A stretch of DNA of 64,000 bases from a bacterium MS4 (GTDB lineage: Bacteria; Bacillota; Clostridia; Oscillospirales; Acutalibacteraceae). The DNA lies in contig CCFG01000004.1 of assembly GCA_000752215.1 (NCBI GenBank), forward strand, positions 38,893-102,892. The letters run 5' to 3'. Below the pieces are notes generated by a model, which was not told the origin of the DNA, made no database searches, and saw nothing but the letters and a program-made list of their open reading frames with translations. This document shows, one piece after another, positions 1 to 8,319 of this stretch (its first letter is position 1; each line of letters starts with the position of its first letter). A program made the translations under genes and the position numbers.

Positions 1-433
1 TTGTACTATTTGCCCAATCTATTGTCAATACTGCAGAATTAATTTCATCACAATAATGAGTAAACGATTGCTCAACTTGTGCAAAATTACCTGTTATTGA
101 AAGACCTTTCCGCTGTTATAGAAATTTACTGCTTGCAACCGGAATAAGAAATAATTCTTTTATCTCCTTAATAAGCAGTGATCCCGCATTCTGCGGAGAG
201 TGACAGACTTCCGTGAAAAACAGGAATGGATTCCGTTTGCATAAGCCACTCTAATACAATTACAGAACCGCATGCTGATGTGTTTTGGGACATCCGCATC
301 CGGATTTTTCTCCACTGTTCCGGAAAACGACAAAGAAGCGGCCTCCGAATGAATCGGACGGCTGCTTCTTGTGGAAATTTGATCATAAGGCCAAACGGAG
401 CCTGAACGCAATAGTGACTCAAAGACATAAAAT
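1..433. other. Intergenic region without a recognisable gene
   Basis: This left-edge stretch is AT-richer than the genes to its right. Short open frames exist on the minus strand, but they have no convincing ribosome binding site and no recognisable protein family. It probably holds the 3' flank of the LacI-type regulator and the edge of a neighbouring locus that lies outside the window. Confidence 0.5.
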
Positions 434-1522
434 TCAGTCAAAGTGTTCGGGCGATCCCGGCCCGGCAGCATCTTTCTGTTCAGGAACGGTTGTATGCAGC
501 GGTGCAGGCGCTAAACCCATCCCCCCGGGACGGGTGGAATCGCGCACGGTTACAGAAACCGGAAGCCGATAGTAAACGGATCCGGGACGTTCCCCACGGA
601 TCATTTTGAGCAGAAGTTCCGTCGCAAGCCGCGCCATCTCATCAACATTCTGCCGAACGCTGGTCAGCCCGGGGCCGCACACCACCGCCAGCTGGCAGTC
701 GTCAAAGCCCGTTACCAGCACGTCGTGCGGAACTTGAAGCCCACGTTCCCTAAGAGCAATCACTGCGCCCGCTGCCACGGTGTCGGTTGTACACATCACA
801 CCGTCAAATACGGACTTCGCATCGAGCAGCTCGAGAGTGGCTTTGCGCGCAGCCGCAATGGAAACCTCTTTAAGGTTCACGCAGAGCGCTTCCTCCTCGG
901 TAATCCCTTTTTCCATCAACGCCTGACAAAAGCCTTCATACCGGGCGGTTTGATTGGTATCATTCGACAGACATTTCAGAATGACAACCTTGCGGCAGCC
1001 TGCGTTCAGAAGTTCCCGTGTGGCAAGATACCCCCCCATCACGTTATCGGATTCTATCATCACGCCGCTGTTGCCCCCGCTCCGGGAGGGACGATCCAGA
1101 TACACCACTGGCAGCGCCCCGAGTTCAGCGTAGTTGCGCGTGCTTGAGATCATTACAATACCGCTGACATTCTGGGCGGTAAGCGATTGAACGTGCTTCT
1201 TCTCCAGATCCGCATTTTCATTTGTATTGCAGATCAGGCAGGAATACCCTCGGCGAAACAGATTCATTTCCAGTTTGAGTACGATACTCGAAAAATGCGG
1301 GTTTGTAATATCCGGCACCATAATGCCGATCACGCGCGTGCGGTTTGTACGCAGGCCTTTAGCAGTCATATTGGGTACATAATCGTTCTGCGCTATAATG
1401 CTGCGGACGCGTGCCTCTGTTTCTTGGGAAAAGCGTCCGTTTTGATTAATCACACGGGAAACCGTTGCTGTCGAAACCCCTGCGAGCTCCGCAATTTCCT
1501 TAATACTTTTAGCTTTTTTCAC
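434..1522 (-). CDS. LacI-family transcriptional regulator
   Basis: A 362-residue regulator of the LacI/GalR family. The N-terminus carries the DNA-binding helix-turn-helix (IKEIAELAGVSTATVSRVIN, about residues 7-26), followed by the hinge and a periplasmic-binding-like sugar sensor domain beginning near IGIMVPDITNPHF. The GTG start at 1522 is chosen because a GGAGG sits eight bases upstream and the HTH begins right after it; the open frame extends about 78 codons further upstream, but that part has no family resemblance. No sugar gene lies next to it in the window, so the ligand and regulon are unknown; targets may lie left of base 1. The C-terminal tail is Pro/Gly/Ala-rich and probably disordered. 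Confidence 0.93.
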   Translation of the reverse strand: MKKAKSIKEIAELAGVSTATVSRVINQNGRFSQETEARVRSIIAQNDYVPNMTAKGLRTNRTRVIGIMVPDITNPHFSSIVLKLEMNLFRRGYSCLICNTNENADLEKKHVQSLTAQNVSGIVMISSTRNYAELGALPVVYLDRPSRSGGNSGVMIESDNVMGGYLATRELLNAGCRKVVILKCLSNDTNQTARYEGFCQALMEKGITEEEALCVNLKEVSIAAARKATLELLDAKSVFDGVMCTTDTVAAGAVIALRERGLQVPHDVLVTGFDDCQLAVVCGPGLTSVRQNVDEMARLATELLLKMIRGERPGSVYYRLPVSVTVRDSTRPGGMGLAPAPLHTTVPEQKDAAGPGSPEHFD

Positions 1523-1763
1523 TTTATTTCCTCCGAAAAATTCGCGCATACCCCTCTGCAGCCTCAGCAATTTTCTGGAGCGGCGCCACACAATCCTATT
1601 CAAGTATATTAATTTTTGACCAGTTTTGCAAGCCGCAAAGCATATTGCAGACCAAAATTTCCGAATCTGAAATATTCCGGTTTGATATGCTCCTTGCTTT
1701 CTTAGCGGTATGTAACCCGCAGTTTGGGAAAGCGTGGTGGATTTTGTACCATACAAACAAAAA

Positions 1764-1795
1764 CGGGCCGTTTCCCCAAGCTGGGAAACAGCCCG
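1764..1795 (-). terminator. Rho-independent terminator after the DUF4349 gene
   Basis: An imperfect stem (CGGGC..GTTTCCC paired with GGGAAAC..GCCCG) lies just downstream of the DUF4349 gene on the minus strand and is followed there by a T-rich run (GTTTTTGTTT). It separates that gene from the LacI regulator. Confidence 0.8.
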
Positions 1796-1811
1796 CTTTC
1801 GGCTATACGAA

Positions 1812-2825
1812 CTATTTATCTCCGGAACTCTCTTCTTTCTGTTCCTGTGTAAACGCTGCTTCGGCCTTTTTCGCCGCCTTCTCAGACCTTCTTCTCATTT
1901 TGCGCAGGACAAGCACCACCGCCGCCGCAATCGCCGCCAAAAGCAGAATCACGGGCGCGCCGCCGAGCCCAAAGACCAGCAGGCCTTCACCGAATCCGCC
2001 GAGCGCGCGCAGAGAATCCCTGAACTGCTTTAAAATTTTTTCGCCGAGGGTCACCGGCGTCTTTTCAAGCTCCGTGGGCTTCACGACCTCATTGAGCTGA
2101 ATGGAAACGGTGCTGTAGTTAATGAGGGAATCATACTGGCGCAAAGTACCGGTATACTGTTCGATCTGGTAATTGACGTCCGCAAGCGCCTTTTCCAGCG
2201 CGATGATGTCGGTCAGGGAACCGGATTTCTGCAGCAGGGCCATCAGCCTTTCCTGCTGGGTGCGCAGGCTTTTCAGCCTTGCTTCGGTATCATAATAGCT
2301 TTCGCTGATATTTTCGCTGGAGCTGGTCAGATTCAGGATGCTCCCGATGGAATCCGCGCTGCTTTTGAAACTGCTGAGCTTTTCCTGTGGAATCCGCAGA
2401 ACAAAATTCGCGGAGCGCAGGTCCTGCTTCTCTATCCCGCTGCCCGTAACGCTGGAATCCTGCACATAGCCGTTCAGCTCCGTGCAGAGGCTCTGGACCT
2501 TCTGGACGGAGTCGTCGAATTTCAGTGTTTCTATCTGATACGACAGGCGCTCTATGATCTTCTGGGTGGAAGAAGCGGCCGCGATTTCACCCGCGGTCGG
2601 AGTGCTGTTTGCCGTATCCGCGGTACCGTTCGCGGTCACCGATTTCTGCTGTCCGCCGTCGATTCCCCCCGCTTCGTTCGCTGCCCGCGCATCCTGCATG
2701 GCGACGGATTTCTGTTCCGTCGCAGGCACCGCGGCGGAACTTCTGCCCTGTGAGGCGCAGCCGCCAAGGATGTACGCCGTCATCAGCAATGCGGCGGAAA
2801 GCGCCAAAAATCCCCTGTTTTTCAT
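1812..2825 (-). CDS. DUF4349 membrane-anchored lipoprotein
   Basis: 337 residues. The N-terminus is a lipoprotein signal peptide with lipobox LGGC near residue 23. A low-complexity Ala/Ser/Gly linker follows, then the DUF4349 domain (about residues 90-280) with a central coiled-coil stretch around SLRTQQERLMALLQ and IEQYTGTLRQYDSLI. A transmembrane helix (APVILLLAAIAAAVVLVL) near residues 295-315 is followed by a basic/acidic cytoplasmic tail. DUF4349 proteins are surface proteins of unknown function in Firmicutes. A GGGAGG precedes the ATG. It is monocistronic or follows the neighbouring lipoprotein gene, with about 130 bases between them. Confidence 0.88.
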   Translation of the reverse strand: MKNRGFLALSAALLMTAYILGGCASQGRSSAAVPATEQKSVAMQDARAANEAGGIDGGQQKSVTANGTADTANSTPTAGEIAAASSTQKIIERLSYQIETLKFDDSVQKVQSLCTELNGYVQDSSVTGSGIEKQDLRSANFVLRIPQEKLSSFKSSADSIGSILNLTSSSENISESYYDTEARLKSLRTQQERLMALLQKSGSLTDIIALEKALADVNYQIEQYTGTLRQYDSLINYSTVSIQLNEVVKPTELEKTPVTLGEKILKQFRDSLRALGGFGEGLLVFGLGGAPVILLLAAIAAAVVLVLRKMRRRSEKAAKKAEAAFTQEQKEESSGDK

Positions 2826-2886
2826 CGTTTTCCCTCCCTGTATCCAATCCTATAGCATTTTCAGTTGATTCTTCAGCAAGTTTGCG

Positions 2887-2913
2887 TTTCTCCCGCCTTC
2901 GTCGGGGGAGAAA
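2887..2913. terminator. Stem-loop between the two lipoprotein genes
   Basis: TTTCTCCC and GGGGGAGAAA arms flank a TTCG-type loop. There is no clear U-run on the minus strand, so it may be an mRNA-stabilising hairpin or weak terminator rather than a canonical terminator. Confidence 0.45.
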
Positions 2914-2957
2914 CATGTTTTGCCTCGCAAGCTGAAATGGAATTGCTGTTAATCAAA

Positions 2958-4433
2958 TTACGGCACGTACTGCTCCCGCAGAGCGATGATTTTCCCGTCG
3001 CTTACGGTGTATTCATAGGGAAAGCTCCGGGCGCCGTCCTCAGCAAGGCGCTTTCCCAGTCCCGCGGCGTCTGTCTGTACGTCGGATTCCGCCACGTTTT
3101 GCGCATTCCACTGAATGAGACTGATTTTCGCGTTTTCAGAAAGCTTTATTTTCTCCGTTTCCACGGTAGGATTGTAAATGTAATAACCGTCCCGAAAATC
3201 ACCGTCGAGTTTCAGCTCCTGAATCCGGGTCTTATCTTCACTGGTGATCCATTCTATCGGGTCCAGTGTAACGGTTCCGGTTTTTTCATCGTAGTTTTTG
3301 ATATAGCACATCCTTTTCTTCCAAGAAACCTCGGAGGAGGTGCCGCCCGGGGCGCTGTTCAGATAAATTTCGCTTCCGACGCTGTTCAGTCCGGCGCTCC
3401 TTGATTCGTCGCCACTCTGCGCGGTCTGCGTGAAAATCCGGAGCGTTTTGCCGTCATAGACGACAAAGCCGGGAATCGGACCGTTTTCCCCCAACGTTTT
3501 GAAATAGTCGACCGGCATATACGCCGCACCGTCGATCATGGTCGGTTTCACGCTCTTTCCGTCCACCGTGTAGCCCGCGTCCGTCTTTTTCACAGTGTGA
3601 ATCAGCGCGCCGGCGGTCTCTTCCAGCGGCAAAAACACGCCGCCGTCGTTCACAACGACCGGGTTCTTAAATTCCATATCCATCCCGTTGTCCCGCACGT
3701 TTTGCCGGTCCGGATTGTTGCCCATGCGGAATTTCAGGTCGAGGTCATCCAGCGGAAAGCGGAACTCCGGCATTCCTCCCGCGTAAGGCATCAGCTCATA
3801 CAGGTCGAAATAGACGACAAGGTCCTTCCCGTCCAGATAATAAGAATACGCGCCGTGCTTTTCCTCCACCGTTTTTGCCGCTTCGGGAAAATAATAATCG
3901 GGGCGTTTTTTGATATCCGCCAGAATGGTATCCGTGATTTTCTTTGTTCCCGCCTGTGCGTCCTTCATTAAAGCGCCCGGCGTTTCATAGAATTCACCCG
4001 TCTGAATATTTACATTGAAAGACTTTACCCACCGGTAGCCGTGTGCGCCGCCCGTGTAATTTTCATTCATAAGCCACACGGAAAGGACATCATTATCCCA
4101 AAAGAGGTCGTAATAGCTCTGGAAGAAAAGATGCCCCTGGGCCGCTGAATTGCCGAGCTCCTTTTCCGCCTGTTTTACCTCGGCAAGTCCGTTATCGGAA
4201 ATCTCCCTGATTTTTTCGTTCAGCTCTTCCGCCGCGGAAAATCCGGAAAAAACCGGAAGCGCGGTCTGTATTTGTATCCCGCCTTCTATGGCGTTGACCA
4301 CATTGCTGCCCTGTGAAAAACCGTTTACCCTGCTGGAATTTGTCTGTGCTTCCGCTCTCCCGGCACAGCCCGCCTGTAAAAGGACGCAAACCGCCAGCAG
4401 CAGAAGCGCCGCGCGCTTTGCCCGGTAGATCAT
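2958..4433 (-). CDS. Secreted lipoprotein with DUF3298/RsiV-like and copper-amine-oxidase-like domains
   Basis: 491 residues with a lipoprotein signal (LLLAVCVLLQAGC, lipobox LQAGC). Residues about 40-230 resemble the DUF4163/DUF3298 pair found in RsiV and PdaC (motifs NYTGGAHGY and DLYELMPYAGG, the latter typical of DUF3298). Residues about 245-340 look like a copper-amine-oxidase N-terminal-like stalk domain (VFLPLEETAGALIHTVKK, then AAYMPVDYFKTLG). The last 140 residues are unassigned. It is probably an extracytoplasmic envelope protein; no adjacent sigma factor is present, so an anti-sigma role is not supported. AAGGGG lies eight bases before the ATG. Confidence 0.8.
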   Translation of the reverse strand: MIYRAKRAALLLLAVCVLLQAGCAGRAEAQTNSSRVNGFSQGSNVVNAIEGGIQIQTALPVFSGFSAAEELNEKIREISDNGLAEVKQAEKELGNSAAQGHLFFQSYYDLFWDNDVLSVWLMNENYTGGAHGYRWVKSFNVNIQTGEFYETPGALMKDAQAGTKKITDTILADIKKRPDYYFPEAAKTVEEKHGAYSYYLDGKDLVVYFDLYELMPYAGGMPEFRFPLDDLDLKFRMGNNPDRQNVRDNGMDMEFKNPVVVNDGGVFLPLEETAGALIHTVKKTDAGYTVDGKSVKPTMIDGAAYMPVDYFKTLGENGPIPGFVVYDGKTLRIFTQTAQSGDESRSAGLNSVGSEIYLNSAPGGTSSEVSWKKRMCYIKNYDEKTGTVTLDPIEWITSEDKTRIQELKLDGDFRDGYYIYNPTVETEKIKLSENAKISLIQWNAQNVAESDVQTDAAGLGKRLAEDGARSFPYEYTVSDGKIIALREQYVP

Positions 4434-4593
4434 CCCGATTCCCCTTTTCCTGCTTCTCTATTGTCAATTATATGAAATTTCTTATCACTTTCATTATAGT
4501 ATCATGGGAAATCATGGAATGTCTATATTTCTGACAGCTTTGTAACGGTTATGAAAAAATTGTATTTGGTGCAACCGGCGTCCCGCATTTCCT

Positions 4594-5316
4594 TCAGATA
4601 ATCATCCCGCCGTTGACACCCAGCACCTGACCGGTGATAAAGCGCGAATTTTCCCCCGCAAGGAAGCTGACGGCGGCGGCAATATCCTCCGCCGCGCCAA
4701 GCATGCCGAGCGGGGTCTCCTCTTTCAGCCCGCAAAGGGTTCTTTCGTCAAGCTGCGCGTTCATTTCGGTCGCTATGACGCCCGGCGCCACGCAGTTGAC
4801 CTGGATTCCCGACGGGCCGACTTCCTTCGCCAGCGCTTTGGTCAGCCCGATCACCGCCGCCTTTGCCGCGGAATAATGCACCTCGCAGGAAGCGCCGACC
4901 TGTCCCCACATGGAGGAGATATTGATGATTTTTCCCTGCTTGCGGTGAATCATATACGGAAGCGCGCACTGGCAGCAATGGAAAATCCCCTTGACGTCCA
5001 CATCGAACATCCTGTCCCAATCCTGTTCCGTAAGGTCCGTAAAGAGCTTCTGCTGCGCGATGCCCGCGTTGTTGACCAGCACATCCACGCCGCCGGCCAG
5101 AGCAAATATCTTTTCCACCTGCGCCCTGTCGGAAACATCGGCCTGTACCGCGGCACAGCCGGGAAATTTCCGCGCGTTCAGCTCGTCCAGAAGGGACTGG
5201 GCTTCTCCTTTGGAGGTATGATAATTGACGATGACACGGAAGCCGTCCTCGGCAAGGCGCAGGGCGGCCGCCCTGCCGATTCCGCGGGAAGCCCCGGTAA
5301 TCAAAGCTGTTTTCAT
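4594..5316 (-). CDS. SDR-family reductase (FabG/YmfI-like)
   Basis: 240-residue short-chain dehydrogenase/reductase. The Rossmann motif TGASRGIG is at residues 7-14, NNAG near residue 88, and the catalytic Ser-Tyr-Lys is visible as SSM...YSAAK around residues 135-153. The sequence is close to 3-oxoacyl-ACP reductase FabG, but the MWGQVGASCEVHYSAAK region and lack of other fatty-acid genes fit the YmfI-like group (EF-P 5-aminopentanone reductase) annotated in many Firmicutes. This assignment is an inference. It ends the rsmE-yjbR-SDR operon; its ATG overlaps the upstream stop by four bases, implying translational coupling. Confidence 0.88.
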   Translation of the reverse strand: MKTALITGASRGIGRAAALRLAEDGFRVIVNYHTSKGEAQSLLDELNARKFPGCAAVQADVSDRAQVEKIFALAGGVDVLVNNAGIAQQKLFTDLTEQDWDRMFDVDVKGIFHCCQCALPYMIHRKQGKIINISSMWGQVGASCEVHYSAAKAAVIGLTKALAKEVGPSGIQVNCVAPGVIATEMNAQLDERTLCGLKEETPLGMLGAAEDIAAAVSFLAGENSRFITGQVLGVNGGMII

Positions 5317-5687
5317 TTTTCCCGATTCCCTTCTTCCAGTTCCCGGCGCGCTTTTCCGCTCAGAGAGGCGAATACAATCGCGTATGCGTTGTCCAGCATT
5401 TCCCTGACCGTTCCGTCCGGAACAGTTCCCTCCAGATACAGGGAGTTCCAGTGCTCTTTATTCATATAATAACCCGGCACAATGTCGGAATACCGGGAAC
5501 GCAGCAAAGCGCCCAGCGTGGGTTCCAGCTTGATGGTAATAATGGGGCGGCCTTCCTTATCCCCGCCCTGCATGGCGAACATTTTATCCCCCACGCGGTA
5601 GCGCACAGCGTCCCATTCCGGTTTATAGTCCTTCACTACGCCTTTTTTAGAGACGCAGTACCCGTCGATCCAGTCATATCGGCCCAA
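5313..5687 (-). CDS. MmcQ/YjbR-family protein
   Basis: 124-residue protein of the YjbR (CyaY-like fold) family, recognised from the central KMFAMQ segment, IITIKLEP and the PGYYMNKEHWNSLYL motif. Family members are small, often annotated as DNA-binding, but their function is not established. It lies 29 bases after rsmE and overlaps the SDR start (ATGA), so it is the middle gene of a three-gene operon. Confidence 0.85.
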   Translation of the reverse strand: MGRYDWIDGYCVSKKGVVKDYKPEWDAVRYRVGDKMFAMQGGDKEGRPIITIKLEPTLGALLRSRYSDIVPGYYMNKEHWNSLYLEGTVPDGTVREMLDNAYAIVFASLSGKARRELEEGNREK

Positions 5688-5716
5688 AATGCATTCTCCT
5701 CTCTGATATTGTCCGG

Positions 5717-6439
5717 CTACATATTCCCCGTAGCAAGCATAATCGCCGAAAGCGCCGCAATAGGGGCGGTCTCCGTGCGGAGAATCCGCGCGCCGAGCGT
5801 ACCGACAGCCGCGCCGTTTTCCACCGCGAAGTCGACCTCCGACTGCTCAAAGCCGCCCTCCGGCCCGATAAAGATCGCCAGCTCCCGGGTTTCAACGTTT
5901 GCCAGCCTTGAGATGCTCTGCCCGCCGCCCTCAAAGAAGAGAATGATCTCCCCGGCTTGGGCCGCCTGTTTCACCGCCTGACGGAAATCCGTGAGCGGGG
6001 CGACCTGCGGGATGATTCCCCGGCCGCTCTGCTTGGCCGCCTCCTGTGCGATCTTCTGCCAGCGGATGATTTTTTTGGCCGCCGCTTTTTCGTCCGGCTT
6101 TGAGACACAGCGCGCGGTCATGACGGGCACAATCCCCACCGCGCCTGTTTCCACCGATTTCTGCACAATGCTGTCCATCTTATCCGCCTTGGGCAGGCCC
6201 TGGTACACCGTGACGCGGACCCCCGGCTCCGCCACGCTTTTGCAGAAGTTCAGGACGCGTACAACGACCCGGTCGTCCGCCACGCTCTCGACTCTGCCGT
6301 TGTAGTCCGTCCCGATGCTGTCGCAGAGAATCAGGCTTTCGCCGGACTGCATCCGCAGGGACCGCGCAATGTGGCGGGCGTCCTCCCCGGCGATCACCAC
6401 CTGCTCCTCCGGAACGTAGTTGATAAAAAATCTGGGCAT
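5717..6439 (-). CDS. rsmE: 16S rRNA (uracil-1498-N3)-methyltransferase RsmE
   Basis: 240 residues, the usual RsmE length. The N-terminal PUA-like domain begins MPRFFINYVPEEQ, and the C-terminal SPOUT methyltransferase domain carries the knot motifs IFIGPEGGFEQSEVDFA and LGARILRTETAPIAAL. The enzyme methylates U1498 of 16S rRNA in the 30S subunit using SAM. A GAGGTGG precedes the ATG. It is the first gene of the rsmE-yjbR-SDR operon. Confidence 0.95.
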   Translation of the reverse strand: MPRFFINYVPEEQVVIAGEDARHIARSLRMQSGESLILCDSIGTDYNGRVESVADDRVVVRVLNFCKSVAEPGVRVTVYQGLPKADKMDSIVQKSVETGAVGIVPVMTARCVSKPDEKAAAKKIIRWQKIAQEAAKQSGRGIIPQVAPLTDFRQAVKQAAQAGEIILFFEGGGQSISRLANVETRELAIFIGPEGGFEQSEVDFAVENGAAVGTLGARILRTETAPIAALSAIMLATGNM

Positions 6440-6520
6440 AATCCACCTCAGGTTCCAATAATAAAATACAAATTTCCTGTGGCTATTATACCACAGGAAA
6501 CCGCAGGAATAAAGAAAAAA

Positions 6521-6550
6521 AGGCCCCGCACGATGCCGTGCGGGGCCTTT
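6521..6550 (-). terminator. Strong rho-independent terminator of the NCS2 permease gene
   Basis: A perfect 13-bp stem (AGGCCCCGCACG / CGTGCGGGGCCT) with a four-base loop. The minus strand continues into a T-run, so it ends the permease transcript just before the rsmE promoter region. Confidence 0.95.
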
Positions 6551-6571
6551 CTAAAAAACAGGATGAACAAA

Positions 6572-8017
6572 TCAGGAAATAACCGCCAGAATCGCGAAGT
6601 TCAGAACGAACAGGCCAGTGGCAACCCAGAGAATCGGGTGAATCTCCTTGGCCTTGCCGCGGAAAATTTTGATAAGGCAGTAGAAAATGAAGCCTGCCGC
6701 AATACCGTAGGAAATGCTGTAGCAGAACGCCATAAAGATACCGGCGAAGAAGGCGGGAATCGCTTCTTCCAAATTGGTCCACTCAATCTCCTTGAAGGCA
6801 CTGAGCATCATAATGCCGACAACAATCAGGGCGGGAGCCGTAGCGGCGGAAGGAACCGCGCTGATCAGCGGGGCGAAAAACGCGCTGATGATAAACATGG
6901 CCGCGGTCACAACGCTGGTCAGGCCGGTACGGCCGCCCGCGCCGATGCCCGCTGCGCTTTCCACATAGGTCGTGGTGTTGGAGGTACCGAAGATCGCGCC
7001 GATGGAGGTCGCCGTTGCGTCTGCAAACAGGGCCTTGTCCATCTTGGACTTAAAGCCGTTGCTGGTTTCCAGCGCCAGCTGATCCTCTGCGGTGAAGATG
7101 CCGGTCTTGCGGCCGGTACCGATAAAGGTCCCGATGGTGTCGAAGGTATCGGAAAGGCTGAAGGCGAAAATAGTCATCAGTACAAGCGGGATTTTCGCCG
7201 GGTCGGCAAAGAGCGAAACCAGGCCGGGGTTGCCGAAAGCGGCGCCGAAGGTTTCCGGCAGCTGGGAGCAGGCTTCCGCAAAGCCCATGCTCTGGCCGAC
7301 GGTGGTGATTCCCATCGGGATGCCCAGAATCGTGGTTGCAGCGATGCTGATCAAAATAGCGCCCTTGACGTTTTTGACCAGAAGAACGACGGTCAGCGCA
7401 AGTCCGAACAGAGCAAGCAGCACAGCGGGTGCGTTCAGCTTTACAATGGCCGGAACCGCGGCGCTGGAGGCGATGACTGTTTTGCTGTCCAGAAGGACAT
7501 AAGTACCCGGGTCGGAGGTAAACTGGATCAGGCCCGCGTTTTTGATGCCGATGTAGGCGATGAAAATGCCGATACCACCGCCGATGGCATTCTGAAGGCT
7601 TTCCGGAATGGATTTGATGATGAGCTTGCGGATCTTGGTTACCGTAATGAAAATGTTGACAAGACCGCAGATGAAAACCATTGCGAGCGCTTCCTGCCAT
7701 TTAAACTGTAAGCCGAAGCATACGGTAAACACAAAGAAGGCGTTAAGGCCCATGCCCGGAGCCTGAGCATACGGGACATTTGCAAACAGACCCATAATAA
7801 GAGTGCCGATTACGGAAGCAATGATGGTCGCAAGGAATACGGCGCCCCACTTCATGCCTGTCTGGGACAGCATGGTCGGGTTCACGATGATGATGTATGC
7901 CATTGCGAAGAAAGTGGTCAGACCCGCTCCGACTTCTGTACGGACATTCGTATGATTGCCCTTTAAATTAAAGAAGTCTCCCTTCGGATGGTATGCTGTT
8001 TCTGAACTGCCTGCCAT
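6572..8017 (-). CDS. NCS2-family purine permease (AzgA/PbuG type)
   Basis: 481-residue polytopic transporter. The opening VRTEVGAGLTTFFAMAYIIIVNP, later ANVPYAQAPGMGLNAFF and the SDTFDTIGTFIGTG segment are signatures of the AzgA-like nucleobase:cation symporters that import adenine, guanine or hypoxanthine. About twelve membrane segments are expected. The start at 8017 is set by an AGGAGGAAAAATT directly before ATG; an 18-codon upstream extension lacks a site. It is monocistronic between a sigma-A promoter and a strong terminator. No purine riboswitch core is visible in its short leader. Confidence 0.93.
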   Translation of the reverse strand: MAGSSETAYHPKGDFFNLKGNHTNVRTEVGAGLTTFFAMAYIIIVNPTMLSQTGMKWGAVFLATIIASVIGTLIMGLFANVPYAQAPGMGLNAFFVFTVCFGLQFKWQEALAMVFICGLVNIFITVTKIRKLIIKSIPESLQNAIGGGIGIFIAYIGIKNAGLIQFTSDPGTYVLLDSKTVIASSAAVPAIVKLNAPAVLLALFGLALTVVLLVKNVKGAILISIAATTILGIPMGITTVGQSMGFAEACSQLPETFGAAFGNPGLVSLFADPAKIPLVLMTIFAFSLSDTFDTIGTFIGTGRKTGIFTAEDQLALETSNGFKSKMDKALFADATATSIGAIFGTSNTTTYVESAAGIGAGGRTGLTSVVTAAMFIISAFFAPLISAVPSAATAPALIVVGIMMLSAFKEIEWTNLEEAIPAFFAGIFMAFCYSISYGIAAGFIFYCLIKIFRGKAKEIHPILWVATGLFVLNFAILAVIS

Positions 8018-8084
8018 AATTTTTCCTCCTGATAAATAAAAGTGCCCGACATAGCGCTGCCAGGTAATCACATGATTTATTTAT

Positions 8085-8113
8085 AGTATAGAGCTTTCGG
8101 CAGGATATGACAA
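8085..8113 (-). promoter_or_regulatory. Sigma-A promoter of the NCS2 permease gene
   Basis: On the minus strand, TTGTCA (8108-8113) and TATACT (8085-8090) are separated by 17 bases. The implied leader is about 60 nt and ends at the GGAGG of the permease gene. A small CCUGGC/GUCGGG hairpin can form in it. Confidence 0.75.
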
Positions 8114-8277
8114 TGTGATATTTACACAAACTTTTTGAATTAGAAACAATTTATTCATACTTTTTGAGACAATTTAGTTTGCAAAATGCAAAAATATGGG
8201 TTTCCGTGCCTATTTTATAGTACTCTATCCCAAAACATGCATGAAACCGCTTTCAAGTTGCAGAACACATAAAACAA

Positions 8278-8304
8278 GCGGCGGCTTTCCAACAAAGCCG
8301 CCGC
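8278..8304 (-). terminator. Terminator of pckG
   Basis: A perfect 11-bp stem (GCGGCGGCTTT / AAAGCCGCCGC) with a short CCAAC loop lies 15 bases after the pckG stop; on the minus strand TTGTTTTAT follows. Confidence 0.9.
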
Positions 8305-8319
8305 CGAAAATCAGTATGA

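Noticed and set aside
6371..7711. 446-residue plus-strand open frame opposite the NCS2 permease
   Set aside because: Arg/Gly/Asp-rich nonsense translation of the reverse strand that reads through a strong terminator.
8018..8319. Purine riboswitch before the NCS2 permease
   Set aside because: None of the conserved purine aptamer core is present and the predicted leader is only about 60 nt.
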